Assembly (NCBI GenBank): GCA_030848705.1
Contig: JAUIZM010000019.1
Coordinates: 186,001-250,000, forward strand
DNA length: 64,000 bases
Direction of reading: 5' to 3'
Source: Heracleum sosnowskyi
Taxonomy: Eukaryota > Streptophyta > Magnoliopsida > Apiales > Apiaceae
Positions 10,345 through 22,185 of the stretch are shown here, one piece after another. The notes under the pieces were generated by a model, which was not told the DNA's origin, searched no databases, and worked only from the letters and a program-made list of their open reading frames with translations. A program made the position numbers and the translations under genes. The first letter of the stretch is position 1. Every line of letters starts with the position of its first letter.

Positions 10345-13300
10345 TGTAATAACCCGAATTTTTGGTAAAATTAAAAACTTTTCTTATTATGATTAAGTGC
10401 ATCAGTGAATAGTGAATTTGGTGGATGAATAGTGATTTTGAGGATTAAGAAAAAAATTCATGGCACCTATGTACGAGACGTAGTGTGGATATTCCGAAGT
10501 CATATTAGTGATCTACGGAGTAAATAAGTGAATGCAAAGACGATCGGAATTCAGAAATTCCAAATTTTATTTTGGTATAGTATTTGACCGGACAGTGAAT
10601 TATATATTACTATAAACAAGAAATGAGATATTAAATTGAGGATTTGAGGATTTAATATTCTGGAATTTTATTATATTTGATTTGAGAATTTAGAACAAAA
10701 ACCGCTGATACTTTATAACGAGATTAAGCGATTAAGCAAACGAATCATGGATTAAGGATTGAAATTATGACAAGACTAAATATCCTACATGATCATCAAA
10801 AGAATTATATCAAGTGGATTCAAGGATTTAAACAAAAAGGAAGCTAACATATAAGCTGTAACGTATTGATTTTATTAAAGAGGGAATAGATAAGGGATGT
10901 TGGAGTTAATATTGATTTAAGGGATTGTGCCATAGTGGAGTAATAAAATGCAACATATAAGCTGTAACGTATTGATTTTATTAAAAGGACACAAAGACGA
11001 TCCAATTGGTGGAAGAAGAAAAACCAAGGTGTCATGCATGAAAGTCAACCAAAAAGCTAATGGTGTAATTGCAACATTGGCAAAAATGGGGTTGTTTGAT
11101 GAGAGGCCAACACTTGGACCAATGAAGTGTTGACAACACAAAAGAAAAGATGCATCCAAGTTAAAAACAAAAGAAAAGCAAAGATGAGCAAGAAGCTCTC
11201 CAATCTGCCAAACAAGAGCACAACTCAAGGAAAAATTCATATCTCCACTTCTATCCATCCATAAATCACCAAATTTTAACCATAGCTTCTCCACTCCATG
11301 GGTAATATTCTTCCAAACTTTAGTGGTCAACAAAGGGGTGTAGCCTAGTCAAATCCCTTCCCCAAGTTGAAGATTCCAATCTGCCCTGTTCCTGGCAGTT
11401 TCTGCCATCGATCTTAAAACGCCCATAAGTAGAGCTTCAAGAATTCCCTGGTGATGATCTAGGACTCAAAAGAAATCCCGAGAAGAGCACAAGGTCTGGT
11501 AGAAATGTTATCACCAAACTCTTATTTTTCGATTTGTTATGAATTTTACAAGATGAGGATGAATAGTAACTTCAAGTGGTTTTCTTGTTTTGATCTTAAG
11601 GATTTAGCACTTAAGGACTATCTAAGGCTTGTTAAGTGTTTGTAAACACTTGGTAGTGTTGCTAGAGCTTCCAAGAAGGTAAAACCCTAACCCACCTTTG
11701 AGTTTTATATGAGTTTTGAAGTGGTTTTGATGTTCATGTAAAGTTAAGATCATGATTAAGTGATTTAGTGATTGTTTGGCTTTGTTTAAATGTGTAAAAT
11801 GATGGGTGTTGTATTTGAGCCTCGCCACTGATCTTAGAGGTGTATGATGGTTGTTTGTTGAGGTTGTGGATGTATGGTATGCTCGGTGTGGCTTGGTTAT
11901 GTTGTGACAAAATGGAAATGCTCGATTTAGAGCCGTCGTAATGCCCTTTTTTTTTGTACTGCCTTGACAGTAGTCACCCGAGACCATAACTATGTCTAAA
12001 GAGTAAGCACTGCATATGATTGTGTAGATAGTTTTGTCTAGTTTGTTTGGCCGCAAGAATCATGTCAAAAGAGTTTATGGTTTTTGAGTTATGGTCGTTT
12101 TAGTAAAAGTTGTTCGAGAAATGAAATTGCAGAAACACATCAACTTCATGACTGTGTTTGAGACCCTTGCAAGTGATTATAAAATATGAGATTTCGTGGT
12201 AAAGTGCTAAGATCTGTTGTCAAGAGGTGTGCGAAGGTTTCGAGTCCAAAAGATTATTTTTTGATTTTATAAAAATGTGTTAGCCGAGGTTGCGCAAGTG
12301 AAAACCACTTAGAACATGACTTAGAAACCAATGTTGTAAATGGTTAAGTATAACTTGTATTCGAGGATCGATTTCGGACTAAACCTACGACTTAAGTAAT
12401 TGTCGATTAGCATGGACTTAGTACGAGCCTATAACGAGCTAGTAATGCTTTGGTTGTGTTTCGCTTACGTGTTTAAGCATTTAGTACAAGTGGATTATCC
12501 AGGGGATTAATCATGTGTTTTCTTTGACTTTGTCTAGATTGTCTTGTTGTGATAATAAACTGTTTTCATATATGATAGGCATTGCGATATATAAATTGCA
12601 TACTTGTTTTCGAACTGCTATGTATAGCAATACTTGAGGTTATGACTTGAGGTTGGGGCTTATAAGTTAGATATGGGATATCAGGTATAAGCCAGTTTTC
12701 TTATAAATGCCCTAGGATAAGGGCATGTGATTTTCTTTAGATCAGAGGTAATTATATTTTCTGTATATATTAAAGATTATTTTCCGATAAAGATATCGGG
12801 CAACTATTGTTCGATGATTATTCATTTATGAATATTATTTTCGAATATTCATTTGAGTTTTATTTAAGGAATATTATTTTTGAATATTCATTTAAAGTTA
12901 TTTAATTGAATATTATTGTTGAATATTCATTTGAGGTTTAATTAAGAAATATTATTTTTGAATATTCATTTAAAGTTATTTAATGAATATTATTTTTGAA
13001 TATTCATTTGAGGTTTATTTAATGAATATTATTGTTGAATATTCATTTGAGGTTTATTTATGAATATTATCTTTGAATATTCATTTGAGGTTTATTTATG
13101 AATATTATTTTTGAATAGACATTGAGGTTTATTTAATTATGAATATTATTTTTGAATATTCATTTAATCGTTATTTACTTAATGAATATTATTTTCGAAT
13201 ATTCGTTTAAGGTTTACTTATTTAATAAATTTTCCTGATTATTTTTAAATCATAAAGAGGTTCCCAAAACAATGTTTTCCATTTAAATCTGTCTTTTAAG

Positions 13301-14774
13301 AGGATTTAAATGCTCGCTCAACTATCAAAAATATGGGAAACCTGATTTAAGTGACTACTACTCATTTTAAACTCTCAACTCAAAAAAAAACTGTCAAGGG
13401 ACGGATTTTCTCGGAGCAATTTAATTGTTGAAAGTCAAATGTTGTGTTACCACCTCAACGATCGAGGGGTAAATTGATGGAACAAGTCGATATCCATTAA
13501 CAAGCATCGCTTGGGAAATATTGGAGAATCTTCCTTTCCAACCTAGATATAACTACTTAGTGGAGTCGTATCAACAAGTGTTACACTTGGGGAAAGGAGG
13601 ACGATCTTTACGTTTCAGAGTCATGGATTTCATCTGAACTAGGAGCAGGTGTAAGAGGTCGAGTCGCGCCGATCCATCATTTTATTGCCCCAAATGGGCC
13701 GGAAGATCCAGAAAGGCGGTAGACAATGTCAGGCTGTCGTGATTCTTCCATCTACATGTAGAAAACATATTTTTGTTGTACGACCTGCTACTGATCATAG
13801 TAAGGTTGGTACGACGGGCGCGGTGAAGGCTCCAGTATTGGTTCATCATCCAATTTGGATATTCCTGCAACATGTATTGGGGTGAAGAATCGATCATGTT
13901 GGCAGGAGGTCGAAAAGTGTTGGGAAATGAAGTGACAATAAATTCGTGCAACTTCATCTTTTATTTTATGAGTTATGACTCTGATAAAACCTTACTCAAA
14001 TTACATATGCATAAGTGGATTTTGGGGTACGGAAACATTATGTTAATTTTCCTTGTAACGTCATCTTTTATATTATACTAGAACTCTGTTCATAGTATGA
14101 ATATCGAAGGTTTGCAGAAATATTATGAAAATGATATTTGAAATACAACAATGGTACTGTTTTTGGAATACATTCTGATAAGGAAATAATTTCAGTATCG
14201 AGATATTTTGACAAATTATTGTCTTATACCCGCTTTATTCTGGGTTGAGTTAAAGGCAGGATTATGCCATACTTTTATTACCTTGCTGAGCTATCGCTCA
14301 CTCTTGCTATTGTTTTATATATATTATATAGCAGCGAAGCAGGATGCCAATGGGACGGTACATACCCCGCAAGGCATTTCCATAAACAGTTTCTAGCAGT
14401 GATCCCGAAGAGTAGTACGAACCAATCGAATTAGGCTACAGCTTTTGGTATTCAACTTATGTATAGATATGAATGGTATGAGAGGATTGTGAGCATCAGA
14501 AGGCTAAGTTGGTAATGTAACATTACTTAGAAATTGTATCAGTGACAGATTCAAAAGACATTTGGGTATTGTAATAAAAATTATTTATTCCGCAGTTGTT
14601 GTATCGTGTCGTTTCTGAGACTCTAACCTGTGTGTGTGTGTGTGTGTGTACGAGACATATATTGTGGGGTCATGAGCAGGTGAATTATGAACGGTGTGAG
14701 TAATACAGGTAAGGCAAGGAGTAAATGGATCGTGACTACTCTAAATCCCTGACCCCGGATTTGGGGATGTTACA
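10345..14774 (+). repeat. 3' LTR (about 4.4 kb) of gypsy element A
   Basis: This is a very long LTR that begins TGTAATAACCCG and ends GGGGATGTTACA. It is homologous, in inverted orientation, to the 5' LTR of element B (17041-20895). Clear matching blocks include 10480-10560 against the far right end of B's LTR, the A+T minisatellite, and 13640-14080 against 17590-18060. It carries about 0.6 kb more than B's LTR, including a direct duplication of about 34 bp (10847-10880 and 10952-10984) and a GT microsatellite at about 14630-14648. ORFs inside it, such as 11622-12056 and 13682-13957, also lie in LTR sequence and are not genes. The LTR ends exactly where B gag sequence begins. Confidence 0.85.
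12800..13225 (+). repeat. A+T minisatellite inside the A LTR
   Basis: About ten imperfect copies of a roughly 35-45 bp unit built from GAATATTATTTTTGAATATT followed by CATTTGAGGTTTATTTA. Each unit contains the palindrome-like pair GAATATT/AATATTC. The same array lies inverted in the B LTR at 18430-18845. Confidence 0.85.
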
Positions 14775-15830
14775 AGATTGGTGGGAGTGGGACACACCTG
14801 ATGGGTTGCCGCCCTGGTTTACGCTTGTGCTTACGGTTCGTTTGAAACCCATACTCCTCTCAGGTAGGGAGACTGCCCCGCGGTTAAACCTATTTTGGGG
14901 GTTTCCTCCATTAAAACCTCCACCCATACTTGCATGCTTCCTTTTTATCCCCCCTTTCACTCTTTCCTTCTGTATCTGATCACTCTCGGCTTCCACAATC
15001 GAAGCCTTTTGTATCAATGTGGCATAGTCTGAAATCTCCAAGACTGCCACGCGATTCTGAATCCACTGTTTCAATCCCTGTTGAAACCTATTAGCTTTCT
15101 TCTCTTCGGTATCTACAAACTCTGGCACAAACCTTGATAGCTCGGTAAATTTTGCCTCATAATCAGCCACTGTTAGGTTATTCTTCTTCAGTTCTAAAAA
15201 CTTAAGCTCCATCTGGGTCTTCATAAACCTTGGGAAATACTTCTCTGGAAACAATTGCTTGAACCTTTCCCAAGTTACGATAACATCCGTCTCCATGTTC
15301 TTCTTGGCCTCCCACCAATAGTTGGCCTCTCCCTTTAGTAGGTAAGTGGCAAAAATGGTCTTCTATGCCTCCTCAATGCTTAAAATCTCAAAAGACTTTT
15401 CCATTTCCTTTATCCAGGCTCTTGCCTCTACTGGGTCAGCCGATCCTTGGAATTATGGGCGCTTGAGTGACTTAAAGGCCCTGAAAGAGTTCGCTATGGT
15501 ATTGTTGGTTCCTTGGGGTGGTTGGGGATAACGGTCTAAGTTTTGCCTGAGTAGATTCATGAACTGATCCATGGGGTCTCCACCCTGGTTCTCTATTCCT
15601 TGTTCCTCTTCAACTTCCTCTTCTTCATCCTCAAATTCCACAGTGAAAAAGGATTCATCTGTCTCTCCATACCGGGAGTCGTCCTGCTCATTATAATCTT
15701 CATCTATCTCTTCCTCATTTTCAGGGTCTTCCCTATTTTGGTTGTGGCTTTCTTGATCCTCAGATACTTGGGAGTTAGCCCTAGTTCTCATTCTTCGTGG
15801 AGGCATCTTACTGAAATTTGGAAAATTCAC
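14775..15830 (-). pseudogene. gag of gypsy element B, two stop codons, cut by A
   Basis: This is Ty3/gypsy gag on the minus strand. The first in-frame methionine is at 15830 and a second, followed by PPRRMRTRANSQ, at 15806; that beginning is typical of chromovirus gag. An acidic stretch follows (EDPENEEEIDEDYNEQDD), then the Retrotrans_gag core: FQGSADPVEARAWI, ATYLLKGEANYWWE, WERFKQLFPEKYFP, LTVADYEAKFTELSRF and FQQGLKQWIQNRV. The frame is interrupted by TAA at 15453-15455 and TAG at 15363-15365; apart from these it stays open. The C-terminal part ends at 14775, where the A LTR was inserted, so the zinc knuckle and all of pol are missing here and should lie left of the window. Gag would package element RNA. 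Confidence 0.85.
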
Positions 15831-16206
15831 ATTAGGCTCGTTTACTGGGTTACAGATACAGTCGTTACATAATTGGAAGTAGACTTCCGCAGTTCTATAT
15901 TTTATCGCAATTTAATCATACGGTGCAGACAGCAGTATAATAAACTTGTGATCGCGTCACAACAGAACTGGATTCAACTGAAAGGAAACAAATATATACA
16001 TGGTACCAAAGATACATAGTCTGAGTCGACATCGACAGTTTACAAGTACAACTGTCCTAACATCATCTAGTCAAAAGTGAAATACATGGTCTATCCTTCT
16101 AGTCAGAAAAGGGATAATATATACAATGGAACAATCCCACAAAAATCGGCACTACTATGTCCATACATGACTAGAAGACTAGACTACTACATCACCAACT
16201 CTGAAA
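15831..16206 (-). other. Spacer between upstream ORF and gag of element B
   Basis: This 376-bp untranslated stretch of B separates the upstream ORF from gag. No motif or ORF is convincing. Confidence 0.5.
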
Positions 16207-16890
16207 TCAGCCACTAGTGCGGCCCAATGCCCTCACCCTCGCCATAGCCATGCGGAGAATCTCCTCAGCATCAATCCTGGATACCCTGCCATCGCCATCA
16301 GTAGGCAAAGCTCGAATCCTCATCCGTGCCCTCAACTCAATGCGAGTCATCGCCCTCCTGGCAACTCGAGGGGGTACAGACCTCCCGCCACCCTGGCGTA
16401 CAATCCTGGCAGCCCTCTCTGCTGCTAGCTGCATCCGTGACTCTGCTAGTCTAGCCTCAGCCACTACCAAATCTGACTGAACTATGTTCACTGTCCAGTT
16501 ATGCATACACACTGGTATCCCCTCTAACGGGACATGAGGTGGGGTAACCGGGTCTGCTGGTGGTGCAGCCTCTGTCTGCTGTGGCTCAGGGGTAAGCTCC
16601 TCAAAACCATCAGGGGAAGGGCTCAAAGGCAGTGGTGGAGGGGTAGGGGCTCTCTCAGTAGGAACTGGAGTCTGGTCCTCAGCATCCCCCTCCATATCCT
16701 CAGTATCAGCTAGGGTCTGATCCTTCTCTGGATCCTCATCATCAGAATCCTCAACAACCTCGGTGTCCGCACCTGCATGGACCTCCTCCGGGTCCTCTTC
16801 CTCAAAACCCTCATAGTATGGATCTGTAGTCCGAAGAAAGTCCTCATCATGTTGTCTCTCGTAAGCCTCAGGGTCAGAGATGTCGCTCGC
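16207..16890 (-). CDS. ORF upstream of gag in gypsy element B, unknown function
   Basis: There is an open frame of 228 codons on the minus strand between the primer site and gag. It begins after TAG at 16891-16893; the first methionine is at 16695, giving 162 residues (MEGDAEDQTPVPTERAPT). The part before that methionine is strongly acidic (FEEEDPEEVHAGADTEVVED). A proline-rich segment follows, then a C-terminal half rich in Arg and Ala that looks helical (VAEARLAESRMQLAAERAAR). It is clearly richer in G+C than the flanking A+T-rich DNA. I do not recognise the family. Extra ORFs upstream of gag are known in Tat/Ogre gypsy elements but are not a standard part of Tekay-like elements. The sequence at 16891-16895 (TGTAG then GCG on the minus strand) could be a splice acceptor, which would supply an earlier start. 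Whether it is expressed is unknown. Confidence 0.5.
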   Translation of the reverse strand, partial: ASDISDPEAYERQHDEDFLRTTDPYYEGFEEEDPEEVHAGADTEVVEDSDDEDPEKDQTLADTEDMEGDAEDQTPVPTERAPTPPPLPLSPSPDGFEELTPEPQQTEAAPPADPVTPPHVPLEGIPVCMHNWTVNIVQSDLVVAEARLAESRMQLAAERAARIVRQGGGRSVPPRVARRAMTRIELRARMRIRALPTDGDGRVSRIDAEEILRMAMARVRALGRTSG

Positions 16891-16893
16891 CTA

Positions 16894-17024
16894 CACAATA
16901 ACGAACTATGTTACTATCATGATATTAAAGTTCCCATAAGGGTTTTAATCAAACTTGGAAAGAGTTCTTGTTATCTTAGTGAATTTATTATAACGTCGCA
17001 TCATCTCTGGGGTTTATAACTCTC
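16894..17024 (-). other. Leader of element B
   Basis: Short A+T-rich leader between the primer site and the upstream ORF. It includes ATGATG at about 17000-17005 on the minus strand. Nothing else is recognised. Confidence 0.45.
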
Positions 17025-17036
17025 TCTCTGATACCA
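17025..17036 (-). other. Primer binding site of gypsy element B
   Basis: The minus strand reads TGGTATCAGAGA, 4 nt inside the LTR end. It corresponds to the 3' end of initiator tRNA-Met and identifies the LTR to the right as the 5' LTR of a minus-strand element. Confidence 0.85.
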
Positions 17037-17040
17037 TTTC

Positions 17041-20000
17041 TGTAACAGCCCCAGATCCGGGGTCGGGGATCCGGTCGTTACGGTCTCAATTCCCATCAAT
17101 AATACTTGCACTTGAATCAAAACAATTAAACGGCATGTTGTGACCCCACAATAACAACACCACACACACACACAACTAGTTATAGTCCCAGAGATGAAAT
17201 TGGAATAAGTATCTAGTTATAGGATCCACAAGTTATAAGTTATTACAAACCCAAAAGATTACAGAGTACACTTAATAGTTCTTGCCGTTGCTTACATTAA
17301 TCATAATATAAATAAGTCTGATACACAAAAGATGAAGCTTAGACTACTGATTGCTACTACCTCAGCTATGGCGGCTACAACATCAACGGGTAAATCTCTG
17401 ACGGCTGCTACCTGCTTGCGCAGAGTGTGCTTGTTGCGGGCCATCTGCTCTAGCTATTGTTGTGATATAAATAAATAAAGCAAGGGTGAGCAATAAAGCC
17501 CACCAAAATAGTTTATAACAGATTATCAATAAATAACAGTTCAAAGATATTTTTGTAACCACATGTTATGCCTTAAACGGATAAGAAACTAGTATAACAT
17601 ATAAGATGACGTTACAAGGAAAATTAATATAATGTTTCCGTAACCCAAAATCCACTTATGCATATGTAATTTGAGAAAGGTTTTATCAGAGTCATAACTC
17701 ATAAAATAAAAGATGAAGTTACACGAATTTATTGTCACTTCATTTCCAAACACTTTTCGACCTCCTGCCAACATGATCGGTTCTTACCCCAATACATGTT
17801 GCAGGAATATCCAAATTGGATGATGAACCAATACTGGAGCCTTCACCGCGCCCGTCGTACCAACCTTACTATGATCAGTAGCAGGTCGTACAACAAAAAT
17901 ATGTTTTCTACATGTAGATGGAAGAATCACGACATCCTGACATTGTCTACCGCCTTTCTGGATCTCCCGGCCCATTTGGGGCAATAAAATGATGGATCGG
18001 CGCGACTCGACCTCTTACACCTGCTCCTAGTTCAGATGAAATCCATGACTCTGAAACGTAAAGATCGTCCTCCTTTCCACAAGTGTAACACTTGTTGATA
18101 CGACTCCACTAAGTAGTTATATCTAGGTTGGAAAGGAAGATTCTCCAATATTTCCCAAGCGATGCTTGTTAATGGATATCGACTTGTTCCATCAATCTAC
18201 CCCTCGATCGTTGAGGTGGTAACACAACATTTGACTTGCAGCAATTAAATTGCTCCGAGAAAATATCTGTCCCTTGACAGTTTTTTGAGTTGAGAGTTTT
18301 AAAAAGAGTAGCAGACACTTAAATCAGGTTTCCCATATTTTTGATAGTTGAGCGAGCATTTAAATCCTCTTAACAGACGGACTTAAATGGAAAAACATTG
18401 TTTTGGGAACCTCTCTTTTGATTTAAAAATAATTAATAATATTTATTTAATAAGTAATTCTTAAATGAATATTCGAAAATAATATTCATTAAGTAAATCA
18501 TGATTAAATGAATATTCAAAAATAATATTCATTAAATGAATAAACCTCGAACGAATATTCAAAATACTATTCATTAAATAAAAAAACCTCGAATGAATAT
18601 TCAAAATAATATTCATTAAATAAATAAACCTCGAATGAATATTCAAAATAATATTCGTTAAATAAATAAACCTCGAATGAATATTCAAAATAATATTCAT
18701 TAAATAAATAAGGATTAAATGAATATTCAAAGTAATATTCGATAAATAAATAAACCTTAAATGAATATTCGAAAATAATATTCAATAAATAAGTAAACCT
18801 CAAATGAATATTCACAAATAATATTCATTAAATAAATAATTAATCCTCGAATAACCGTACCCGATATCTTTATCGGAAAATAACCTTTAACATATACGAA
18901 AATATAATCATTTCTGATCTTTAAAGAAAAACACACGCCCTTATCCTAGGGCATATATAAAAACCTGGCTTATAGCTGATATCCCATATCTAACTTATAA
19001 GCCCCAACCTCAAGTATTGCTATACATAGCAGTTCGAAAACAAGTATGCAATTTATATATCGCAATGCGTATCATATATGAAAACAGTTTATTATCACAA
19101 CAACAGTAAGTATAGGTTTCGAAAACTTGCCTGGTGGTGAGGTAGGGGTAGTGTGCCTCGAGTCAATCCGGTGATCTATACATAGTCAAAGCATCCGAGA
19201 TTAATCACTTAATACTTTTAAGACACTAAGTATGTACTTTACTTAAGCTAAAACATGTTTTCAAGTTAACCCTTTAAGAACTTCCACTCGCGTATGCTTG
19301 TTCACGCATTTTTATAAAATAGAGATTAAATCCTTTTAACACGAAATCTTTTCGAGGGTCTTCCTAAACGTACCTAGCATGTTAGCACAAAGTTTCACAT
19401 TCCAATAAGTCGTTTAAGGGGTTTAATCATTGCCTCAAAGTTGGGTAAGTGGGATAGTTCGGTTCCGCGAAACATCCTTTACTAAAATACTTGTTTCTCC
19501 TAAACCGTAAATCGGATTCACATGATCTTCGCACCAAAACAAACCTTGAAACAAGACCTACATTATACTAGGAAGTGGTGACCTTGGACAGAAAGTATTA
19601 TGTTCGAATTATCACAAACAAAACAAGGTTACGGAAAATCGGGCATTATAACGGCTATGTTTTAACGATTCCAAAGTTTAATCATAAACTTTACATAATC
19701 AATCAAACCAAATCACCAAGTCAAATCCTCAACATCACTACTAATCCATAATCATCATCAATCAGTCAAAACCAACATCTACTTGCTTATCATCAAAACA
19801 ACATCAAACTTTCATCGAAATCAACCAATCATCCTTATGATCATACTAACTAAACTATACTTAAAACTAATCATAGAAATCAAATTATAACTAAGGGTTT
19901 CAAGAGTTTATACCTTCCTTGATGCTTGATATACACTAACAATAGTTTATAATCCTTCCTTGAGCTTTGTACAAACCTTAACAAGCTTAATCTTTAAGAA

Positions 20001-20895
20001 CAAAATCAAGAACACAAAATATTACTATTCATTTCACTATTCACTCTCATCTTCAATCAAGGATTTGAACATGATAACCTTAATGGATGATTCTAGGATT
20101 AAGAGATTACCTTAGTTTGGAAATATGGAAACTTTAGAATCCAAGATTATGATTTATGGATGAGTGGAAGTTTGATTTTGAAAATCAAACTCTTGGTTTA
20201 CTATTTGGGCCGAATATGATGTTCTTCGAAGGTGGGAATTTTTTTTCTTGCCTTGGTTGATTGATAATTATCTTGATATTTGTTGGTCAAAGTGGTGAGT
20301 CATCACATTTGCCTCATCACAGGGACACATGTCGAACATGCAAGAGCTTGGGTAAAGTAGCTTTACTGGTTTGCTTTACTGGTTTGTTTCCTTTCACATG
20401 GATGATCCAAATGTTGCATTCCTCGAATTAATCTCGTTACATGTTACTTCCATGCCTATATTTTAATTCCGTAAGTGTCTCGTTGTTCCATCTCCGTTTA
20501 ATCGCGTAGAATGTTCGCAGGGTTTCTTAAGGGTTCTATCGAAGTAGTTTACCGTAAACGGTTTTGATATCTCTAATTCTTTTATTAAATCCATATCCAT
20601 AGAATTGATAATTTAAATCCTCCAATACTCTCAAATAATAATTAATCCGTCCGTTATTGGTGAAATTTCGGAGAAAACAGAAATGCTATTTTTCCGATTC
20701 TGACAGCGTTTGCATTCCTTCATTTACCTCGTAGATCACTAATACGACTTTGAAAGTTTATTATATCGTCCCGTATATAGGGTGGTCTGAAAAACTTTTT
20801 AAATAAAAAAAAAGTTACTATTCATCAGTGGTTTTTAACAAAAGTTACTATTCATCAATAGTTCTTAAATAAGTACAAAATTTGGGGATATTACA
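17041..20895 (-). repeat. 5' LTR (about 3.9 kb) of gypsy element B
   Basis: Read on the minus strand it begins TGTAATATCCCCAAATTTTG and ends GGATCTGGGGCTGTTACA. It is the inverted homologue of the A LTR (10345-14774). It contains the A+T minisatellite at 18430-18845 and a CA microsatellite at 17160-17174 where A has GT. ORFs inside (17784-17984, 17796-17987, 18461-18815) duplicate ORFs in the A LTR or translate the minisatellite and are not genes. At its right edge it is joined directly to C gag sequence; ATCTG at 20896-20900 is the candidate target duplication, but the other copy is outside the window. Confidence 0.85.
18430..18845 (-). repeat. A+T minisatellite inside the B LTR
   Basis: About ten copies of a roughly 38-42 bp unit, TGAATATTCAAAATAATATT then CATTAAATAAATAAACCTCGA, inverted relative to the array in the A LTR. 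Translation gives repetitive peptides (NIHSRFIYLMNIILNIHSRF) that are artefacts. Confidence 0.85.
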
Positions 20896-21069
20896 ATCTG
20901 GCAGTCCAACTCTAGATGCAAACTTCATGGGAACGTGTGGACCTTTCTCAATGCAGTCTACATATCTCTCATCCATAGACATGAGATGTAGATGCATTTT
21001 TACTTTCCAGTGAAAGTAATTGTCCTTATCTAGAACTGGTATCTTTACACCTGCATCCTTCTTCACCAT
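20896..21069 (-). pseudogene. gag N-terminus of SIRE-like Copia C, cut by B
   Basis: There are 58 codons of gag on the minus strand starting at the methionine at 21069: VKIPVLDKDNYFHWKVKM and then CIEKGPHVPMKF. The same layout appears in E gag (IKIPPFNKEHYSLWKKKM, LKHGPFVP) and F gag (MKIPILKISEYPTWRVKM, IRDGPYIPTKF), so C belongs to the same SIRE/Maximus-like group. The frame ends at 20896, where the B LTR was inserted. The rest of C gag and pol should lie left of the window, beyond B. Confidence 0.85.
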
Positions 21070-21114
21070 GGTTACTGTTTTGGCCTTGATCTTTAAACTT
21101 CATGTATGTTAGAA

Positions 21115-21130
21115 GCTTGCTTTGATACCA
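21115..21130 (-). other. Primer binding site of Copia C
   Basis: The minus strand reads TGGTATCAAAGCAAGC, 2 nt inside the LTR. The TGGTATCAAAGC core is identical to the site in E (23786-23800). Confidence 0.9.
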
Positions 21131-21132
21131 AT

Positions 21133-22185
21133 TGTTAATCTCAAATAGCCTAACAGAATTGTAGAAGGGAGGGGGGGGGGTTGAATACAATTCTAGATAT
21201 TTCTTAAAACTCAAAACAATCTTTCAAATAAAACAGTACTGAAAATAAAAACACAAACAAGTATAAAATTTCAGTTGGATGTTTTGAGGATCCAACTGAG
21301 ATAATTTTATTGCGGAAATAATCTGTGTTACAAAAGTATCACAGCTGCTCAGTTCTTGATACAGAGTGAGAGTGAGAGTGCTCTTGAAAAAGCTAATACA
21401 AACTATTTTTATCTCACTCTTTTTTTTTAAAATGAACTGCTACACTTGGTTATATATCTCAAGTTTACAATGCTATTTTTGGCTACTCTAAATTAATCTA
21501 AAGGTAACCTCCAGTAGCTTGCTTTTCATCCCTTTTGTCCAATGGTCCTTGGAGATCTTGGCTTTTTTCTTCATGCTTATTATGATCACACTCAAGAACC
21601 TAATTGGAAATTGGAATGTTTCCTTATTTCCAGTGACCATTTAAATGGCTTCCAATGCAAAGTACACTTCTACATCTCCTTTTGATCTGTCAGACAACTG
21701 TCACTATCACTTTGTCAACTATTCAGAAAAGTGATAATGATTCGTTGATAGTAGGGAGATGTGTTTCGTTGATAGCTTTATTCTTCATTCCGTTGATGGT
21801 ATATTCCTCGTTTCGTTGATAGAGTAATCTTCATTCCGTTGATAGACTAATCTTCATTCCGTTGATAGAGTAATCTTCATTCCGTTGACATGTCTTCACT
21901 TAGGCAAAATTACAAGGCACAATATATTTACAATTAACCAACCTATTTTGCCTATCTAGTACTTAGTCAACATGACTTAGAAAACCTATCTAATACCTAC
22001 AACAAAATGCATATCAAACTGTGAAGTATTGTACAGTGCAATTGCTACATCACTCATTTCGTTGATGAGCTACCTGTCAACGAAAGCTGCAAAGCATACC
22101 ATTCCGTTGACAGTTACAATATTGACTTAATACAAAATCTACTAAGTGTTTTATAATTATCATCAAGAACAACATATTCCTAACA
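21133..22185 (-). repeat. 5' LTR of SIRE-like Copia C
   Basis: This 1053-bp LTR reads TGTTAGGAATATG at its start and GAGATTAACA at its end on the minus strand. Near its end it has TTGAA, C runs and CCCTTCTACAATTC (minus strand), closely matching the end of the F LTR (44246-44270). It carries a reiterated motif array at 21740-22110. The flank at 22186-22190 (TCTAC) is the candidate target duplication. It was inserted in the leader of Copia G. Confidence 0.85.
21740..22110 (-). repeat. Reiterated CTATCAACGGAATG motif in the C LTR
   Basis: There are nine or more copies of a motif that reads TTCCGTTGATAG on the + strand (CTATCAACGGAA in element sense), several at 22-27 bp spacing between 21770 and 21890, with looser copies to 22110. 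At least one copy is inverted (GTCAACGAAAG, 22076-22086). In element orientation they lie in U3, upstream of the expected promoter. Confidence 0.8.

Noticed and set aside
10917..12056. 138-aa and 144-aa minus ORFs in the A LTR
   Set aside because: They are opposite-strand frames in LTR DNA with no recognisable motifs, and I saw no counterpart frame in the B LTR.
13682..13957. 91-aa minus ORF and its counterpart at 17796-17987
   Set aside because: They are found in both the A and B LTRs in homologous positions, so this is LTR sequence and not a conserved gene.
18461..18815. Repetitive ORFs in overlapping frames
   Set aside because: They are translations of the A+T minisatellite in the B LTR. 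Several frames are open because the repeat unit lacks stops.
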